A stretch of DNA of 15,106 bases from the NCBI GenBank assembly GCA_003446315.1, contig DMBA01000392.1:1-15106 (forward strand), read 5' to 3'. Position numbers and translations under genes: made by a program. Under the pieces are notes generated by a model that saw nothing but the letters and a program-made list of their open reading frames with translations, had not been told where the DNA came from and made no database searches. Within the stretch, counting starts at the first letter, position 1. Every line of letters starts with the position of its first letter. Below, in pieces: positions 1 to 7,028 of this stretch. The DNA comes from Ruminococcus sp. GTDB lineage: Bacteria; Bacillota; Clostridia; Oscillospirales; Ruminococcaceae.

Positions 1-139
1 AAAACTTTTATTTCGGCTTCGCCGCTTTTGCTTAAGTTGTTGGCATTGTTTTGGGCTGCCCCTTTGACGGGTTTGCGCGGAAGCCGGTATCAATCATCGC
101 TTCAGCGATATCTTCGAAAGCATACCACCGGTATGCTTT
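1..139. repeat. Hairpin-rich intergenic sequence at window edge
   Basis: No convincing gene is seen here. Three perfect short inverted repeats follow one another: CGGC-TTC-GCCG (14-24), ATCGCT-TC-AGCGAT (96-109) and AAAGCATACC-ACC-GGTATGCTTT (117-139). On the minus strand a short open frame without a good start crosses the region and ends near base 36, including the peptide MIDTGFRANPSKGQPKTMPT. The density of hairpins resembles dispersed intergenic repeats of ruminococci, but only one copy is visible, so repeat status is inference. It could also be the 5' part of a leftward transcript continuing beyond the window. Confidence 0.35.
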
Positions 140-141
140 TC

Positions 142-170
142 ATTATACTATATTTTAACTGAAAAAGCAA
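142..170 (-). promoter_or_regulatory. Leftward sigma-A-like promoter
   Basis: Read on the minus strand, TTGCTT (165-170) is separated by 17 bases from a perfect TATAAT (142-147). Transcription would start near base 135, inside the 10-bp hairpin at 117-139, and run off the left edge. The -10 is consensus and the -35 is weak (TTG only). The same AT-rich stretch could also contribute to rightward transcription of the next gene. Confidence 0.45.
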
Positions 171-217
171 GCGCGGATGCCGCACAATGCTTCCGGCAAG
201 GAGAAACCCGAAACACA

Positions 218-547
218 ATGATGCCCAAAATCTTATATCTGACAGATCTTTATTACCCGGCAAAAGGGCGGAATTATTATGAAGAAGACATCTTCATTGC
301 AGGCAGACTGATGCAGCCGAGCCGCCGCATCATTCCGGCTGCCATTGCTGCTTTCCTGCCGGTGCTCATCGGCATCCTCGCATTCGGCTGGATCCCGCTG
401 CATGCAGAAGGCGGCTTCATCAGATTCATCTGTTTTATCGGCTGTTTTCTCGTCTGCTTTATCTCCCGCGCAATCCTGTTTATCCGGCGGGAAAAAGCGG
501 AAAATCAACAGCTTGCAGATGCGCCGAAACGCTATAAAACAGCATGA
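218..547 (+). CDS. Small two-helix membrane protein, hypothetical
   Basis: The 109-residue product is not recognised as a known family. Residues 1-32 look like the soluble N-terminus of a larger protein (KILYLTDLYYPAKGRNYYEE), a beta-strand followed by a charged segment. Residues about 39-58 and 66-90 are two hydrophobic helices, and the tail is basic (IRREKAENQQ onward). An AAGGAG at 198-203 lies 14 bases before ATG 218 and 17 before the second ATG at 221, which is rather far for either. A terminator follows at once. The abrupt change from soluble-looking to membrane sequence suggests either a real small membrane protein or a remnant in which a truncated 5' end was joined to other coding sequence. 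Coding status is moderate and function is unknown. Confidence 0.5.
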   Translation: MMPKILYLTDLYYPAKGRNYYEEDIFIAGRLMQPSRRIIPAAIAAFLPVLIGILAFGWIPLHAEGGFIRFICFIGCFLVCFISRAILFIRREKAENQQLADAPKRYKTA

Positions 548-571
548 GCTGAACGGCTAACCATACCGAAA

Positions 572-607
572 AGCACCTGCGGGAACGATTTTGTGCCCGC
601 AGGTGCT
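572..607. terminator. Bidirectional rho-independent terminator
   Basis: AGCACCTGCGGG (572-583) pairs perfectly with CCCGCAGGTGCT (596-607) around a 12-base loop. It is followed by CTTTTTG on the plus strand, and by a shorter T-rich run on the minus strand. It lies between the rightward small gene and the leftward transporter gene, so it serves both. Confidence 0.85.
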
Positions 608-623
608 CTTTTTGCAGCCGTAT

Positions 624-1568
624 TTAATTTGCATTCTGCGTCGCCTGTCTGGGTGCTGCATTTACCGTGATAATTCCGATGCAGACCAGCAGCAGTGCAA
701 GCATAAAGCTCAGATTGATCTGCGACCCCTCATGCAGCACCAGCGCGGAGATCACCACGCCGCATACCGGATTCAGGAAGCCGAATACCGCAACACGCGA
801 AACCGGATTGTGCTTCAGCAAGACTGCCCAGATTGAATATGCAGCAGCCGAAATAAAGCTGAGATACAGCATCAGCAGAAAAGACTGCGGCGTAAAATGC
901 GGTATCCTTCCGCCGCCGAGCATGCCAATCAGCATTAAAACAATACCGCCGAAGAAAAACTGCCAGCCACTCAGCAAAACCGGATCTTCACCCTTCGAGA
1001 GCTTCTTCATGCTTGCGGACGAGAATCCGCTTGCGACCGTACAGAGCAGGATCATGCCGTCCCCGATAAAATTGAAGCGCAGACCGGCAAGCAATCCGCT
1101 GAGATTGATGAGAACGATCCCGGCAAAGCCGATCACAGAGCCGGTCAGTTTGCGTGCGGTGATCTTCTCCAGATGAAATATTGTGCCGGATATCAGAATC
1201 GCCAGAAACACATTTGCACCAACCAGAACCGATGCCTTGACACCGCTGGTGTGCGCCAATCCGATATAATAGCAGAAATACTGCGCTATGGTCTGATAAA
1301 AGCTGATGATACCGATTTTCCGGAATGACTGCCGCTGCGGAATCAGCAGCTTTTTTTGCAGGATACTGCCGCCCGCAAGCGCCATCAGACCGGCAACAGC
1401 AAAGCGCAGTCCGCCGAATGTGAGCTGATCTGCCCATGCGTCATCCCTGATGTGCAGCAGGACATATCCGGTTTTGACCGCAGAAAACGCGCTGCCCCAT
1501 AATGCACAGCATAAAAATGCAAGCAGCGCAACGATCCAGATATTTTGCAGAATATCTTTTTTGTTCAT
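624..1568 (-). CDS. EamA/DMT-family membrane transporter
   Basis: The 314-residue protein is almost entirely hydrophobic, with about ten transmembrane helices in two repeated EamA halves, the usual size and layout of the drug/metabolite transporter superfamily. The first helix carries the family signature ALWGSAFSAVKTGYVLL (residues about 22-38). The second half begins near residue 165 and contains the LLSGWQFFFGGIVLM and YSIWAVLLKHNPVSRVAVFGF segments typical of EamA proteins. It should sit in the cytoplasmic membrane and export or import small metabolites such as amino acids or nucleosides; the substrate cannot be told. ATG 1568 is preceded by GGGAAGTGA at a suitable distance and by a promoter. 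It is a single-gene unit ending at the shared terminator at 572-607. Confidence 0.92.
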   Translation of the reverse strand: MNKKDILQNIWIVALLAFLCCALWGSAFSAVKTGYVLLHIRDDAWADQLTFGGLRFAVAGLMALAGGSILQKKLLIPQRQSFRKIGIISFYQTIAQYFCYYIGLAHTSGVKASVLVGANVFLAILISGTIFHLEKITARKLTGSVIGFAGIVLINLSGLLAGLRFNFIGDGMILLCTVASGFSSASMKKLSKGEDPVLLSGWQFFFGGIVLMLIGMLGGGRIPHFTPQSFLLMLYLSFISAAAYSIWAVLLKHNPVSRVAVFGFLNPVCGVVISALVLHEGSQINLSFMLALLLVCIGIITVNAAPRQATQNAN

Positions 1569-1588
1569 CTATCGTCACTTCCCATATC

Positions 1589-1617
1589 AGTATACCACAT
1601 TTTCCGGGAAAAGTCCA
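1589..1617 (-). promoter_or_regulatory. Promoter of the EamA transporter gene
   Basis: On the minus strand, TGGACT (1612-1617) and TATACT (1589-1594) are 17 bases apart, giving a short leader of roughly 15 bases before ATG 1568. The -35 matches consensus at only four positions. Confidence 0.55.
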
Positions 1618-1650
1618 GATGGATTGCTCTGTGAAACTGCCGGAAGCCAT

Positions 1651-1687
1651 AAAAAAACATGCTCCGGACACTTCCGAAGCATGTTTT
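1651..1687 (-). terminator. Terminator of tRNA-Ala
   Basis: On the minus strand ACATGCTTCGGA pairs with TCCGGAGCATGT (one G-U pair) around a 4-base loop, followed by seven T. It lies directly downstream of the tRNA. The flanking A and T runs make it nearly symmetrical. Confidence 0.85.
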
Positions 1688-1692
1688 TGCAG

Positions 1693-1765
<73 letters not shown>

Positions 1766-1779
1766 GTTGATACCTGATT

Positions 1780-1808
1780 ATTATAGCACAAAAAAAGAGA
1801 TTTGTCAA
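1780..1808 (-). promoter_or_regulatory. Promoter of tRNA-Ala
   Basis: A perfect consensus promoter on the minus strand: TTGACA (1803-1808), a 17-base T-rich spacer and TATAAT (1780-1785), about 15 bases before the mature tRNA 5' end. A strong promoter is expected for a tRNA gene. Confidence 0.92.
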
Positions 1809-1839
1809 GCATTTATCCCAAGCAGATCTCCTACACATG

Positions 1840-1877
1840 AAAAAGCAGCGCCCGCAGTCATTGACCGCAGGCGCTGC
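1840..1877 (-). terminator. Terminator of the Wzz-like gene
   Basis: A very long hairpin: bases 1845-1860 pair with 1862-1877 over 16 positions with only two wobble pairs and almost no loop, followed on the minus strand by TTTTT. It lies 12 bases downstream of the stop codon of the chain-length gene. Confidence 0.85.
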
Positions 1878-1888
1878 ATCTTTTCATC

Positions 1889-3454
1889 TTATTTTTTCTT
1901 ATTGTTTTTTTCCGGTTCTGTCTTCTCCTGCTTGGGTTCCTCATCGGGCTGCTCCGGAAGCGGTTCTGCACCGGAAAGGGCTGCTTCCACCTCAGCAAGA
2001 TTCTTCTTTCTGCGTGCTTCTTCCTTCAGCGCCTGTACAAATGCAACTGTCAGATACGACATCATGAGCAGCAGCTCAATGCCGAAGACCGGCAGGATCG
2101 CACGGGAAATGCCGCTTTTCACAGTCGCAGCGACCTCAGATGTTGCCGGCACCAGAACATTATATGCATTTGCAAGCGAAACATTCTGATAGTAGTCATC
2201 CGCAGTATCATTCACAAGCTGGATCAGGTCATTGACCTTTTCATTCAGGCTTGCCAGATCCACTTCGATCTTTTCCACCTTATCGGTGCTGCCGACAACT
2301 GCACGCTTCAATGCGGTCAGTCTCTGCTTATAATACTCAATGCTCTGATCGGTTTCCGAAAGGCTGTTCTGTGCAGCGATCTTGCGGTTAATCAGCTTAT
2401 CGTATTCCTCAGAAGCAATGGATGATTCTGTATTTGTGGTGGTGTCGCTGAAAATGATGATCTGGTCTTTTTCATAAGCATCAAAAGATTCCTGAATGGT
2501 TCTGAGTGTTTCCTCATCCGTTTTCTTCTGACGCTCCAGATTTTCAATGCGGTATTCATAATACGCCTGCAATCTGTCCTTATCCTTGGTAATGTTATAA
2601 ACATTGAGATAAGAGGAGATCAGATCCAGATCGAGATCCTGAACGGAACTGATCGCTGATTTCAGGTCAGCGAAGGTATAACCGGTTGCGGTGGAACGGA
2701 ACCGTGTTGTATCATCCGAAGAAAGGCTGTTGACATAGCGCTTCAATGTGCCGAGCGTTGTGCGGAACATATCCACAGCTTCCGCATAATCATAATCGGT
2801 ATAATCCAGCGTTGCGAGTGCACTGCCGAGCGCTTCATTATATCCGAACCGTTCAAAGAAATAATCCCGGTAGCAATCCAGAATGGTATTGAGGAGCTGC
2901 ACTGCGTCCGAACGGTTCAAGCCGGAATCTTTATAGTCAAAGGTGATGGTATACTGTGTGGAATACCATGTTTCCGCAAGCATTGCCTGTGCAGCGGCAA
3001 GCTGACCGGTCTGTGCATTTTCATAAATATTCTTATATGCAGTGATGCGTTCCACAGTATCTTCCGGGATCAGACCTTCGATGAGGATATCTTTGCGGAC
3101 GGTCTCCAGCAGTTCCGGTTCAAATCCGCAGTCACCGATCGCTTTTTCAATGACATTCGGCGATTTGACGGTATTGACATCAAAATCAGTGCCGTCCGGG
3201 TTTTTACCATTTTCAATGCCTTTATAGGTAAAGCTGACCAGTGCACGCACCGGTGTCGCCGTGGTTGTACTAAAAAACATACTCAAGCCGGTGATAAAAC
3301 CGCCGACAATCACTGAGGTCAAAAACCATGCCGCGAAATGCTTCTTTAATTTCCGGAATACCGCCGGAAATGAAATCGTTACATCATCATCCCGCCGGTC
3401 ATCATTTTTCAGGATAACATTGACATTTTTCTCGTTTTTCACGAAATCTGCCAT
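1889..3454 (-). CDS. Wzz/GumC-like polysaccharide chain-length protein
   Basis: The 521-residue protein has the layout of polysaccharide co-polymerases: a short cytoplasmic N-terminus, a transmembrane helix at about 41-63, a long outer region, a second helix at about 453-476 preceded by a proline-containing stretch, and a charged C-terminal tail rich in E, K, P and Q. The middle part (about 280-360) is strongly charged and predicted to form coiled coil. No Walker motif or tyrosine cluster is present, so it is not a fused BY-kinase. It probably sets the length of a capsule or exopolysaccharide chain at the membrane. ATG 3454 was chosen because GGAGG at 3462-3466 lies 7 bases before it; the longer frame from 3496 would begin right at the predicted transcript start. 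It is unusual that no glycosyltransferase, flippase or polymerase gene is adjacent. Confidence 0.78.
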   Translation of the reverse strand: MADFVKNEKNVNVILKNDDRRDDDVTISFPAVFRKLKKHFAAWFLTSVIVGGFITGLSMFFSTTTATPVRALVSFTYKGIENGKNPDGTDFDVNTVKSPNVIEKAIGDCGFEPELLETVRKDILIEGLIPEDTVERITAYKNIYENAQTGQLAAAQAMLAETWYSTQYTITFDYKDSGLNRSDAVQLLNTILDCYRDYFFERFGYNEALGSALATLDYTDYDYAEAVDMFRTTLGTLKRYVNSLSSDDTTRFRSTATGYTFADLKSAISSVQDLDLDLISSYLNVYNITKDKDRLQAYYEYRIENLERQKKTDEETLRTIQESFDAYEKDQIIIFSDTTTNTESSIASEEYDKLINRKIAAQNSLSETDQSIEYYKQRLTALKRAVVGSTDKVEKIEVDLASLNEKVNDLIQLVNDTADDYYQNVSLANAYNVLVPATSEVAATVKSGISRAILPVFGIELLLMMSYLTVAFVQALKEEARRKKNLAEVEAALSGAEPLPEQPDEEPKQEKTEPEKNNKKK

Positions 3455-3505
3455 AATTTTGCCTCCGTATCGTTTTTGGCATCTATGTATTGACACCTAA
3501 TTTAC

Positions 3506-3534
3506 AGTATAGCATATTTCCGAAATGATAGCAA
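3506..3534 (-). promoter_or_regulatory. Promoter of the Wzz-like gene
   Basis: On the minus strand, TTGCTA (3529-3534), 17 bases, then TATACT (3506-3511). Transcription would start near 3499, giving a leader of about 45 bases that includes the GGAGG site. Bases 3535-3710 hold no gene I can support: a 65-codon minus-strand frame ending at 3497 lacks a ribosome binding site and family resemblance. Confidence 0.6.
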
Positions 3535-3710
3535 GTACAATATGAACACCAAACAGAAATTTCTCTTTTTTGCACAAATCCTCAAATAGAAACAAAGCAT
3601 TATCTGCCGTTTTTACGTTTCCTGTTTCCCGCGCATCTGCTTTGACGCATTCCTTTTTGAAGACAAGAAAAAGAAATATGATAAAAATTGTCATTTTCTC
3701 TGCAATTCGC

Positions 3711-3739
3711 TTGACATAATCGTAAAAATATGGTATGAT
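3711..3739 (+). promoter_or_regulatory. Promoter of the 291-residue gene
   Basis: A perfect TTGACA (3711-3716) is separated by 17 bases from TATGAT (3734-3739). The start near 3746 gives an untranslated leader of about 70 bases before ATG 3817. Confidence 0.87.
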
Positions 3740-3816
3740 ATACTAAATGCAATTCGATAATGGATTGGTTTGTATTACAAATAATTTACATATATAACAG
3801 CGAGGAGGCATTGCAC

Positions 3817-4692
3817 ATGTTTATGAAGGACGATTCCAAATATCAGGAATTGAAGAACCTTGGGGATGAATTGGAGGATCTTCTTCGCAGTCCGGATCAT
3901 TCTGAACAGGATAAGCAGGTAAAATTGATGGAATATCTGAATCTGCTGAATAACGAACGTGCAGCCGATCTCGGTGTGCTGTTCACGGAACGCATGCTGA
4001 ACCGCATCAAGGCAGCAGTGGATGCGCACCCGACAGCAGATGTTGCCGTCGATCAGCTTTACACCTGTCTGCTTGTTCAGCAGTTCCACTCCATGCAGTT
4101 TGATCTGTGGCGGGCACATCCGGCAATCGAAAGCTGCCGGAATGCACTGGCAATCATCGAAGCTGACGGCAAATGGTCTGATTGTCTGCGGTACTGTCAG
4201 GATACGGCAAACACCTATGCAGAAGCGCATTTCTGGCCGGAAGCACTTTATTATTCCATACATGCCCATAACAGCGTGCGGGAATTGCTGAAGCAGGATG
4301 TGCATGTGCTGGAAAACGGTGAGTTGCTGGATATGGAAGACAGTGCATATTCCATCCTGACATGTGCATTGAATACAGCAGAGGGCGTGACACCGGAAAT
4401 CGAGGAGACACTGCGCAATGATCTCGGCTCCGACCGCTACAGCAGTGTGCTTGCTGAGGTGCAGGAAATGAAGGATTCCGAACCGGTTTTCGATCCGGTC
4501 GAACTGACACCGGAATATCTTGCAATCCGCTATGAACTCGAAGAAAAGATCGACGAAGCGCTGGAACATGAGCGCGGTTATTATGATTACTGCAAGGAAT
4601 ACTGGATGGCAAAGCGCCTGATCCTGCGCTCGGATTACGGCATTCGCTGGAAATCGCCGGCGACACTGAATCCGAATGAAGAATTCCACTGA
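3817..4692 (+). CDS. Conserved-looking cytoplasmic protein, function unknown
   Basis: The 291-residue product is not recognised. It is acidic, has no signal peptide or membrane segment, and reads as mostly alpha-helical; the stretches around residues 60-175 (LLVQQFHSMQFDLWRAHPAI, then TYAEAHFWPEALYYSIHAHN) resemble helical hairpins of TPR-like folds, but no clear repeat consensus can be seen. The C-terminal part is rich in Y, E and K. ATG 3817 is preceded by AGGAGG (3803-3808) at 8 bases and is preferred over an upstream ATG at 3760 that has no binding site. It is a single-gene unit with a near-consensus promoter and a strong terminator, so it is probably well expressed. A scaffold or protein-binding role is only a guess. 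Confidence 0.82.
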   Translation: MFMKDDSKYQELKNLGDELEDLLRSPDHSEQDKQVKLMEYLNLLNNERAADLGVLFTERMLNRIKAAVDAHPTADVAVDQLYTCLLVQQFHSMQFDLWRAHPAIESCRNALAIIEADGKWSDCLRYCQDTANTYAEAHFWPEALYYSIHAHNSVRELLKQDVHVLENGELLDMEDSAYSILTCALNTAEGVTPEIEETLRNDLGSDRYSSVLAEVQEMKDSEPVFDPVELTPEYLAIRYELEEKIDEALEHERGYYDYCKEYWMAKRLILRSDYGIRWKSPATLNPNEEFH

Positions 4693-4699
4693 TCGCACA

Positions 4700-4736
4700 A
4701 ACACCGGCGGAACCGAAATGTCCCGTCGGTGTTTTT
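4700..4736 (+). terminator. Terminator of the 291-residue gene
   Basis: AACACCGGCGG (4700-4710) pairs with CCGTCGGTGTT (4723-4733) with one wobble pair, followed by TTT and A. It lies 8 bases after the stop codon. Confidence 0.87.
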
Positions 4737-4827
4737 ATGCCTTGTTTTGCAAAAATATACGGATATGTAACTTTTTAGGTGGTTATGAAATCTATATAGC
4801 ATCTTTTCACTAATTAAAATCAATGAC

Positions 4828-5000
4828 GGGATTCCAAAGGGATAAGTCCCTTTGGTCAGGAGTCCAGAGGGCGGAGAGCCCTCTGGTCGCGCTCCGCAGA
4901 GCGCGAAATCCCCCATCGTTCAAAAAGGGGAAGATTGGGGCTTGGGGAAAGTACCCCGTAGGGCTGCTTTCCCCATTCTAAATAGCATCGCAAAGCGATT
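4828..5000. repeat. Structured non-coding element with cloverleaf of hairpins
   Basis: The 4737-5075 interval has no gene I can support, but bases 4828-5000 are full of perfect inverted repeats. CCAAAGGGA/TCCCTTTGG is at 4834-4855, CCAGAGGGC/GCCCTCTGG at 4864-4886 and CGCGCTC/GAGCGCG at 4888-4905. These three are enclosed by GGGATT (4828-4833) and AATCCC (4907-4912), making a four-way junction. GGGGAAAG/CTTTCCCC (4944-4974) and ATCGC/GCGAT (4987-4999) follow. This pattern resembles dispersed intergenic repeats seen in ruminococcal genomes (recollection, not searched). A 70-codon open frame across it is treated as non-coding because its sequence is dictated by the palindromes. Confidence 0.6.
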
Positions 5001-5075
5001 CTTTATTCTTTTAACCATTTACAGCCGCACTTTTTGTAACAGAAACCACCCCAAAAGTTCTTAGCCCAAATATAC

Positions 5076-5104
5076 TTGCAATTTGATGCCGGATGTGCTA
5101 TAAT
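5076..5104 (+). promoter_or_regulatory. Promoter of the hydrolase-like gene
   Basis: TTGCAA (5076-5081), 17 bases, TATAAT (5099-5104). Transcription should start near 5111. This rules out translation from the TTG that coincides with the -35 box and supports ATG 5145. Confidence 0.85.
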
Positions 5105-5144
5105 AGTTAGCGAAGACAAACTGCTATATGCAAGGGGGATAGGT

Positions 5145-5777
5145 ATGGGCAGCAAAAACCAGACATCCGGCGAACAAGCCGCCGCGATCATGAAACAGAA
5201 AGCCTTTATCAAAGCCGAACTGGACAGGCAGCTTTCACAAGCGGAAAGTGACCGCATCTGGATGAAAGCAACCAAAAAACTCGAATCATATCTGACACGA
5301 TATGCGGATCTTCCGAAAGGGGTGCATTCGCATACAGACAGCATGATTTTCCCGTCTGCGGCAATCTATCTGACGGCAAAGGAAACACTCAGCGCAGAAC
5401 AGGCTTACAGCGTCATCGAAAACGCCGCCGCCGCAAAAACAAACGATATAGGCAAAAAACTCGCAAAAATCATGAAGATTCCGGGATTTGCAGGATTCTT
5501 CATCAAAATGTGGGATCCGGTCAGCAAAAAACAGTTCGGGGCAGCATGCGGATTCAAAAACGTGTTTTATCCGAAGAAAAAAGGCGAATACCGCATGGAT
5601 ATTCTCGCTTGCCCTTATCAGACATATTTCTCTGAACTGGGCTGCCCGGAGCTGACGAAGATCTTCTGCGACAATGACTTGCGTACTTACGGCAATCTGC
5701 CGGGATTGCAGTTCATCCGGACATCCACCCTCGGAACCGGCGGAGAACGCTGCGACTTTTATATCAAAAAGGTCTGA
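5145..5777 (+). CDS. L-2-amino-thiazoline-4-carboxylate hydrolase-like protein
   Basis: The 210-residue soluble protein resembles the family named after L-2-amino-thiazoline-4-carboxylic acid hydrolase, an enzyme that opens a thiazoline ring on the way to L-cysteine in some pseudomonads. The family-like part is the C-terminal half: HSHTD (61-65), then ILACPYQTYFSELGCPELTK (153-172), FCDND (174-178), GNLPGLQFIRTSTLGTGGER (183-202) and CDF (203-205), with Cys at 156, 167, 175 and 203. Most Firmicute members are uncharacterised, so the actual substrate is unknown. ATG 5145 has AGGGGG at 5133-5138. The gene stands alone between its own promoter and a terminator shared with bioA. The family call is made from remembered motifs. 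Confidence 0.75.
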   Translation: MGSKNQTSGEQAAAIMKQKAFIKAELDRQLSQAESDRIWMKATKKLESYLTRYADLPKGVHSHTDSMIFPSAAIYLTAKETLSAEQAYSVIENAAAAKTNDIGKKLAKIMKIPGFAGFFIKMWDPVSKKQFGAACGFKNVFYPKKKGEYRMDILACPYQTYFSELGCPELTKIFCDNDLRTYGNLPGLQFIRTSTLGTGGERCDFYIKKV

Positions 5778-5788
5778 ACCATAAAAAT

Positions 5789-5827
5789 GCACAGCATCCT
5801 GTATTTGCAGAATGCTGTGCTTTTTTT
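5789..5827. terminator. Bidirectional terminator shared with bioA
   Basis: GCACAGCAT (5789-5797) pairs with ATGCTGTGC (5812-5820) around a 14-base loop. Seven T follow on the plus strand; on the minus strand ATTTTTAT follows. The plus-strand T run touches the stop codon of bioA (5826-5828), so the two convergent units share it. Confidence 0.88.
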
Positions 5828-7028
5828 ATCGCCGGAACCACGCTTTCATAGTATCCAGCACCTGAATCAGCTCGGCTTCTGTAATCACATATGGCACCAT
5901 CGCATAGAGATATTGCAAAAACGGTCTGCTGAAAACGCCGTGTGCACAGGCAAATTTCTGATATCCGTTCAGCACCGCCGCATCATAGACCTCTATGCAG
6001 ACGCAGCCGCCCATGATCCGGATCTCCTTGATGCGCGGATCCGTAAAGCCCTGCATTTCACGCTGCGTGATCTCTGCGATTTTCCGGATCCTGCCCATAT
6101 AATCTTCCCGTTCAAACAGCTCAATTGATTTGAGTGCCGCACGGCAGGCAAGCGCATTGCCCATGAATGTCGGGCCGTGCATGAGTGCATGTGTCGGGTC
6201 ATCGCTCCAGAATCCTTCCCAGACCCTGCGGTTTGCGATCGTTGCAGCATGCCCGATATAGCCGCCGGTCAGCGCCTTGCCCAGCACCAGAATATCCGGC
6301 AGAACAAGATCTGCAACAAAGCGGTTGCCCGTTCTGCCGAATCCGGTCGCCACTTCATCAAAGATCAGCAGCACATCATATGCATCACAAAGCTGCCGTG
6401 CACGCTCCAGAAATGCAATGTCATACATCCGCATCCCGCCGGCTCCTTGCAGCAGCGGCTCAACGATCATACAGGTCAGCCGGTCGCCATATGCCGCAAA
6501 TGCCTGCTCAAGTGCCGGAATTTCCGTCGGAATATGCACAACACCGTGCTTTTTCTCATTCGCATTGCCGAACGCAAAATGATAATCGGCATCATCCCCG
6601 ACTTCCATCGCCTTGAAGGTATCGCCGTGATAGGCATGCTCCAATGCAAGCACGGTATCCCGCTTTGCGCCGCGGTTCGTATTGAATTGCAGCGCCATTT
6701 TCAGCGCCACTTCCACGGCTACGCTGCCGGAATCCGAAAAGAAACAATAATCCAGATCGCCCGGAAGCCAGTCTGCGAGTTTCTCCGAAAGCTGCTGAAC
6801 CGGCTGATGCGTCAATCCGCCCAGCATCACATGTGCAAACTGATCGAGCTGCTCCCGGATCACCGCATTGATCTCCGGATGCTGATAGCCGTGGATCACG
6901 CTCCACCATGAAGATATGGAATCAATCAGATCCATTCCGTCTTCTGTATAAAGATGCACACCCTGTGCGCGTGCGATCGGAATGGGCGCATCCATTGTTT
7001 TCATTTGTGCATAGGGATACCAGATCAT
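5826..7028 (-). CDS. bioA: Adenosylmethionine-8-amino-7-oxononanoate aminotransferase
   Basis: BioA converts 7-keto-8-aminopelargonate (KAPA) to 7,8-diaminopelargonate with S-adenosylmethionine as amino donor and PLP as cofactor, in the cytoplasm. The 400-residue protein is a class III aminotransferase of normal BioA length. Visible marks are WYPYAQMK near the N-terminus (3-10), the PLP-phosphate loop SDSGSVAVEVALK (98-110), HAYHGDTF (131-138), FDEVATGFGRTG with Asp224, the Schiff-base lysine Lys251 in LGKALTGG, and HGPTFMGNALA (284-294). ATG 7028 overlaps the bioD stop by 4 bases (ATGA), with AAGGAG inside the end of bioD, so translation is coupled. It is the last gene of the operon. Confidence 0.96.
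   Translation of the reverse strand: MIWYPYAQMKTMDAPIPIARAQGVHLYTEDGMDLIDSISSWWSVIHGYQHPEINAVIREQLDQFAHVMLGGLTHQPVQQLSEKLADWLPGDLDYCFFSDSGSVAVEVALKMALQFNTNRGAKRDTVLALEHAYHGDTFKAMEVGDDADYHFAFGNANEKKHGVVHIPTEIPALEQAFAAYGDRLTCMIVEPLLQGAGGMRMYDIAFLERARQLCDAYDVLLIFDEVATGFGRTGNRFVADLVLPDILVLGKALTGGYIGHAATIANRRVWEGFWSDDPTHALMHGPTFMGNALACRAALKSIELFEREDYMGRIRKIAEITQREMQGFTDPRIKEIRIMGGCVCIEVYDAAVLNGYQKFACAHGVFSRPFLQYLYAMVPYVITEAELIQVLDTMKAWFRR

Noticed and set aside
3497..3694. A 65-codon minus-strand frame upstream of the Wzz-like gene
   Set aside because: It has no ribosome binding site and runs through the predicted promoter of the Wzz-like gene.
3775..4704. A 309-codon minus-strand frame opposite the 291-residue gene
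   Set aside because: The plus-strand gene has a promoter, AGGAGG and terminator; the minus frame has none and reads as a Cys, His and Phe-rich shadow.
4852..5064. A 70-codon plus-strand frame
   Set aside because: It lies in the hairpin element; its peptide follows from the palindromes and it lacks a ribosome binding site.
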